Source of the DNA: Haloarculaceae archaeon
GTDB lineage: Archaea; Halobacteriota; Halobacteria; Halobacteriales; Haloarculaceae
Direction of reading: 5' to 3'
NCBI GenBank assembly: GCA_018609665.1
Contig: JAHENN010000228.1
Location: forward strand, 1-12,257
DNA: 12,257 nucleotides
Position numbers and translations under genes: made by a program. Shown piece after piece: positions 11,043-12,257 of the stretch (position 1 is its first letter; the number at the start of each line of letters is the position of its first letter). The notes under the pieces are model-generated. The model was given only the letters and a program-made list of their open reading frames with translations. It did not search any database and was not told the DNA's origin.

Positions 11043-12257
11043 CGGCCGGCCTCCAGCGCCTCGCACATCCCGTCCAGCAGCGTCCGGGCCCGGTCGTCGG
11101 TCGGCCCCTCGGCGTACACCCGGACGAGCGGTTCGGTGCCGCTCGGGCGGGCCAGCACCCACGCGTCGCCGTAGTCCAGCCGGTAGCCGTCGAGCGTCGT
11201 CACCTCGGCGTCCGCCTCGGCGGCGTGGGCCTCGGCCGCCTCGAGCATCGCCTCGCGCTCGTCGGCGTCGTCGTACGCCAGGTCCGCACGGACGTTGACG
11301 TAGCCGTCGTAACTGCCGACGACGTCGCTCGCCGGCCGGTCGGCGACCAGCGCGAGGAAGCGGGCGGCGGTGTAGGCGCCGTCGCGTGCGAGCCGGTAGC
11401 AGGGGAAGATGATGCCGCCGTTGCCCTCGCCGGCGACCGGCACCGACGCCCCGGCCGCGCGGAGCTCCTCGATCCGCGAGATGATGTGCGTGCTACCGAT
11501 GGACGTCAGCTCCAGGTCGGCGCCGGCGGCGTCGGCGGCGTCGACGAGCCGCTGGGAGACGTTGACCGCCGAGACGGCGACGTCGCCCGTCCCGAGTTCC
11601 TCGGCCGCAAGCGCCGCCAGCGCCGAGTCGCCCTCGACGTGGGCGCCGGTCTCGTCGACGAACACCGCGCGGTCGGCGTCGCCGTCGTGGGCGATTCCGA
11701 GGTCGGCGTCCGTCGCGCGGACGAACCGCCGGAGCGCGTCCAGGTTCGCCGCCACCGGTTCGGGGTCCCGGCCGGGGAAGTGGCCGTCCAGCGTGGCGTT
11801 GAGCGTGCGGACGCGGCAGCCGAGCCGCCGGAAGAAGACGGGGCTGGTGAGACAGCCCGCGCCGTGGCCCGGGTCGACGGCGACGGTGAGGTCCGCCGTG
11901 GCGATCCGCTCGCGAATCCCCTCGGCGGCCAGCGCCTCGAGCAGTTCGTCGACGTACGCCTCCGGGACGTCGTCGACGCCGCGGTAGCGGCCGACGGCCT
12001 CGTGGCCGACGAGCTCGAACGACTCGTCGAGCAGGTGTTCCTCGACCCGCTCCAGCGTCTCGCGGCCGAGTTCGATTCCGTCGGCGCCGACGAGCTTTAC
12101 CCCGTTGTACGCCGGCGGGTTGTGGCTGGCCGTGACGACGACGACCGGGACGCCGGCCCGCTCGGCGTACGCCTGGGCGGCCGGCGTCGGCGCGACGCCG
12201 AGCCGGTGGACGTCGCAGCCGGCGCTGGCCAGCGCGCTGGCGGCCGCGTCGGCGAAC
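11027..12257 (-). CDS. Phosphoglucosamine/phosphomannomutase family protein (N-terminus beyond window edge)
   Basis: The frame stays open to the right edge, giving 409 visible residues out of a usual 440-460; about 40 N-terminal residues are missing. All alpha-D-phosphohexomutase landmarks present in this part are intact: the phosphoserine loop VTASHNPPAYNG (visible residues 41-52, Ser44), the magnesium loop DGDADR (191-196), the sugar-specificity loop GEGNGG (276-281) and the phosphate-binding RPSGTEP (370-376). It interconverts hexose-6-phosphate and hexose-1-phosphate forms. GEGNGG is more typical of archaeal GlmM-like enzymes than of phosphoglucomutase, but archaeal members are often bifunctional. 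Products would feed UDP-GlcNAc or GDP-mannose for the S-layer glycans. Its stop overlaps the coiled-coil gene by 16 bases on the opposite strand. An internal GTG at 11755 is not the start, because conserved domains lie upstream of it. Confidence 0.93.
   Translation of the reverse strand, partial: FADAAASALASAGCDVHRLGVAPTPAAQAYAERAGVPVVVVTASHNPPAYNGVKLVGADGIELGRETLERVEEHLLDESFELVGHEAVGRYRGVDDVPEAYVDELLEALAAEGIRERIATADLTVAVDPGHGAGCLTSPVFFRRLGCRVRTLNATLDGHFPGRDPEPVAANLDALRRFVRATDADLGIAHDGDADRAVFVDETGAHVEGDSALAALAAEELGTGDVAVSAVNVSQRLVDAADAAGADLELTSIGSTHIISRIEELRAAGASVPVAGEGNGGIIFPCYRLARDGAYTAARFLALVADRPASDVVGSYDGYVNVRADLAYDDADEREAMLEAAEAHAAEADAEVTTLDGYRLDYGDAWVLARPSGTEPLVRVYAEGPTDDRARTLLDGMCEALEAGRQGGS

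Noticed and set aside
11027..11755. A complete 242-residue protein starting at GTG 11755
   Set aside because: The frame continues to the right edge with the conserved TASHNP phosphoserine loop and domain 1-2 sequence, so this is the 3' part of a longer phosphohexomutase gene.

Overview
The window is about 12.3 kb of very GC-rich DNA from an extremely halophilic archaeon (class Halobacteria). Three things point there. The proteins are rich in Asp and Glu. A 129-residue 2Fe-2S ferredoxin is nearly identical in pattern to the classical Halobacterium/Haloarcula ferredoxin. Most genes lack a Shine-Dalgarno site but have a TATA-like hexamer 25-31 nt before the start codon, as expected for leaderless haloarchaeal transcripts. 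A member of the Haloarcula group is my guess, but the genus cannot be fixed from sequence reading alone. Nothing indicates a provirus, insertion sequence, CRISPR array, tRNA or rRNA.

Left part (1-4213): the tail of an unidentified + strand gene meets a PhnP/RNase Z-like metallo-beta-lactamase phosphodiesterase (- strand) head-on at a shared palindromic stop. A single-domain AAA+ ATPase with a His/Asp tail follows on the same - strand. Divergent from it is a thiolase (acetyl-CoA C-acyltransferase), followed by two very small membrane proteins of unknown role.

Middle (4214-7742): hisB and hisA (histidine synthesis, - strand) lie head to head with a PiT-family anion permease whose signature motifs are degenerate. 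The ferredoxin gene follows, then about 356 bp without a credible gene but with several strong inverted repeats.

Right part (7743-12257): an isochorismatase-fold protein (- strand) has lost all three catalytic residues. A short 25-bp tandem repeat separates it from the archaeal prepilin peptidase gene pibD. Then comes hisI, overlapped by a gene for a 384-residue charged coiled-coil protein of unknown function, whose end overlaps a convergent, edge-truncated phosphoglucosamine/phosphomannomutase gene.

Three histidine-pathway genes (hisB, hisA, hisI) thus lie within about 5.6 kb but on both strands and with separate promoters, so this is a loose cluster and not an operon. The most unusual item is the catalytically dead isochorismatase homologue at 7743-8357. 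The rest is mostly core haloarchaeal metabolism with small uncharacterised proteins embedded in it.
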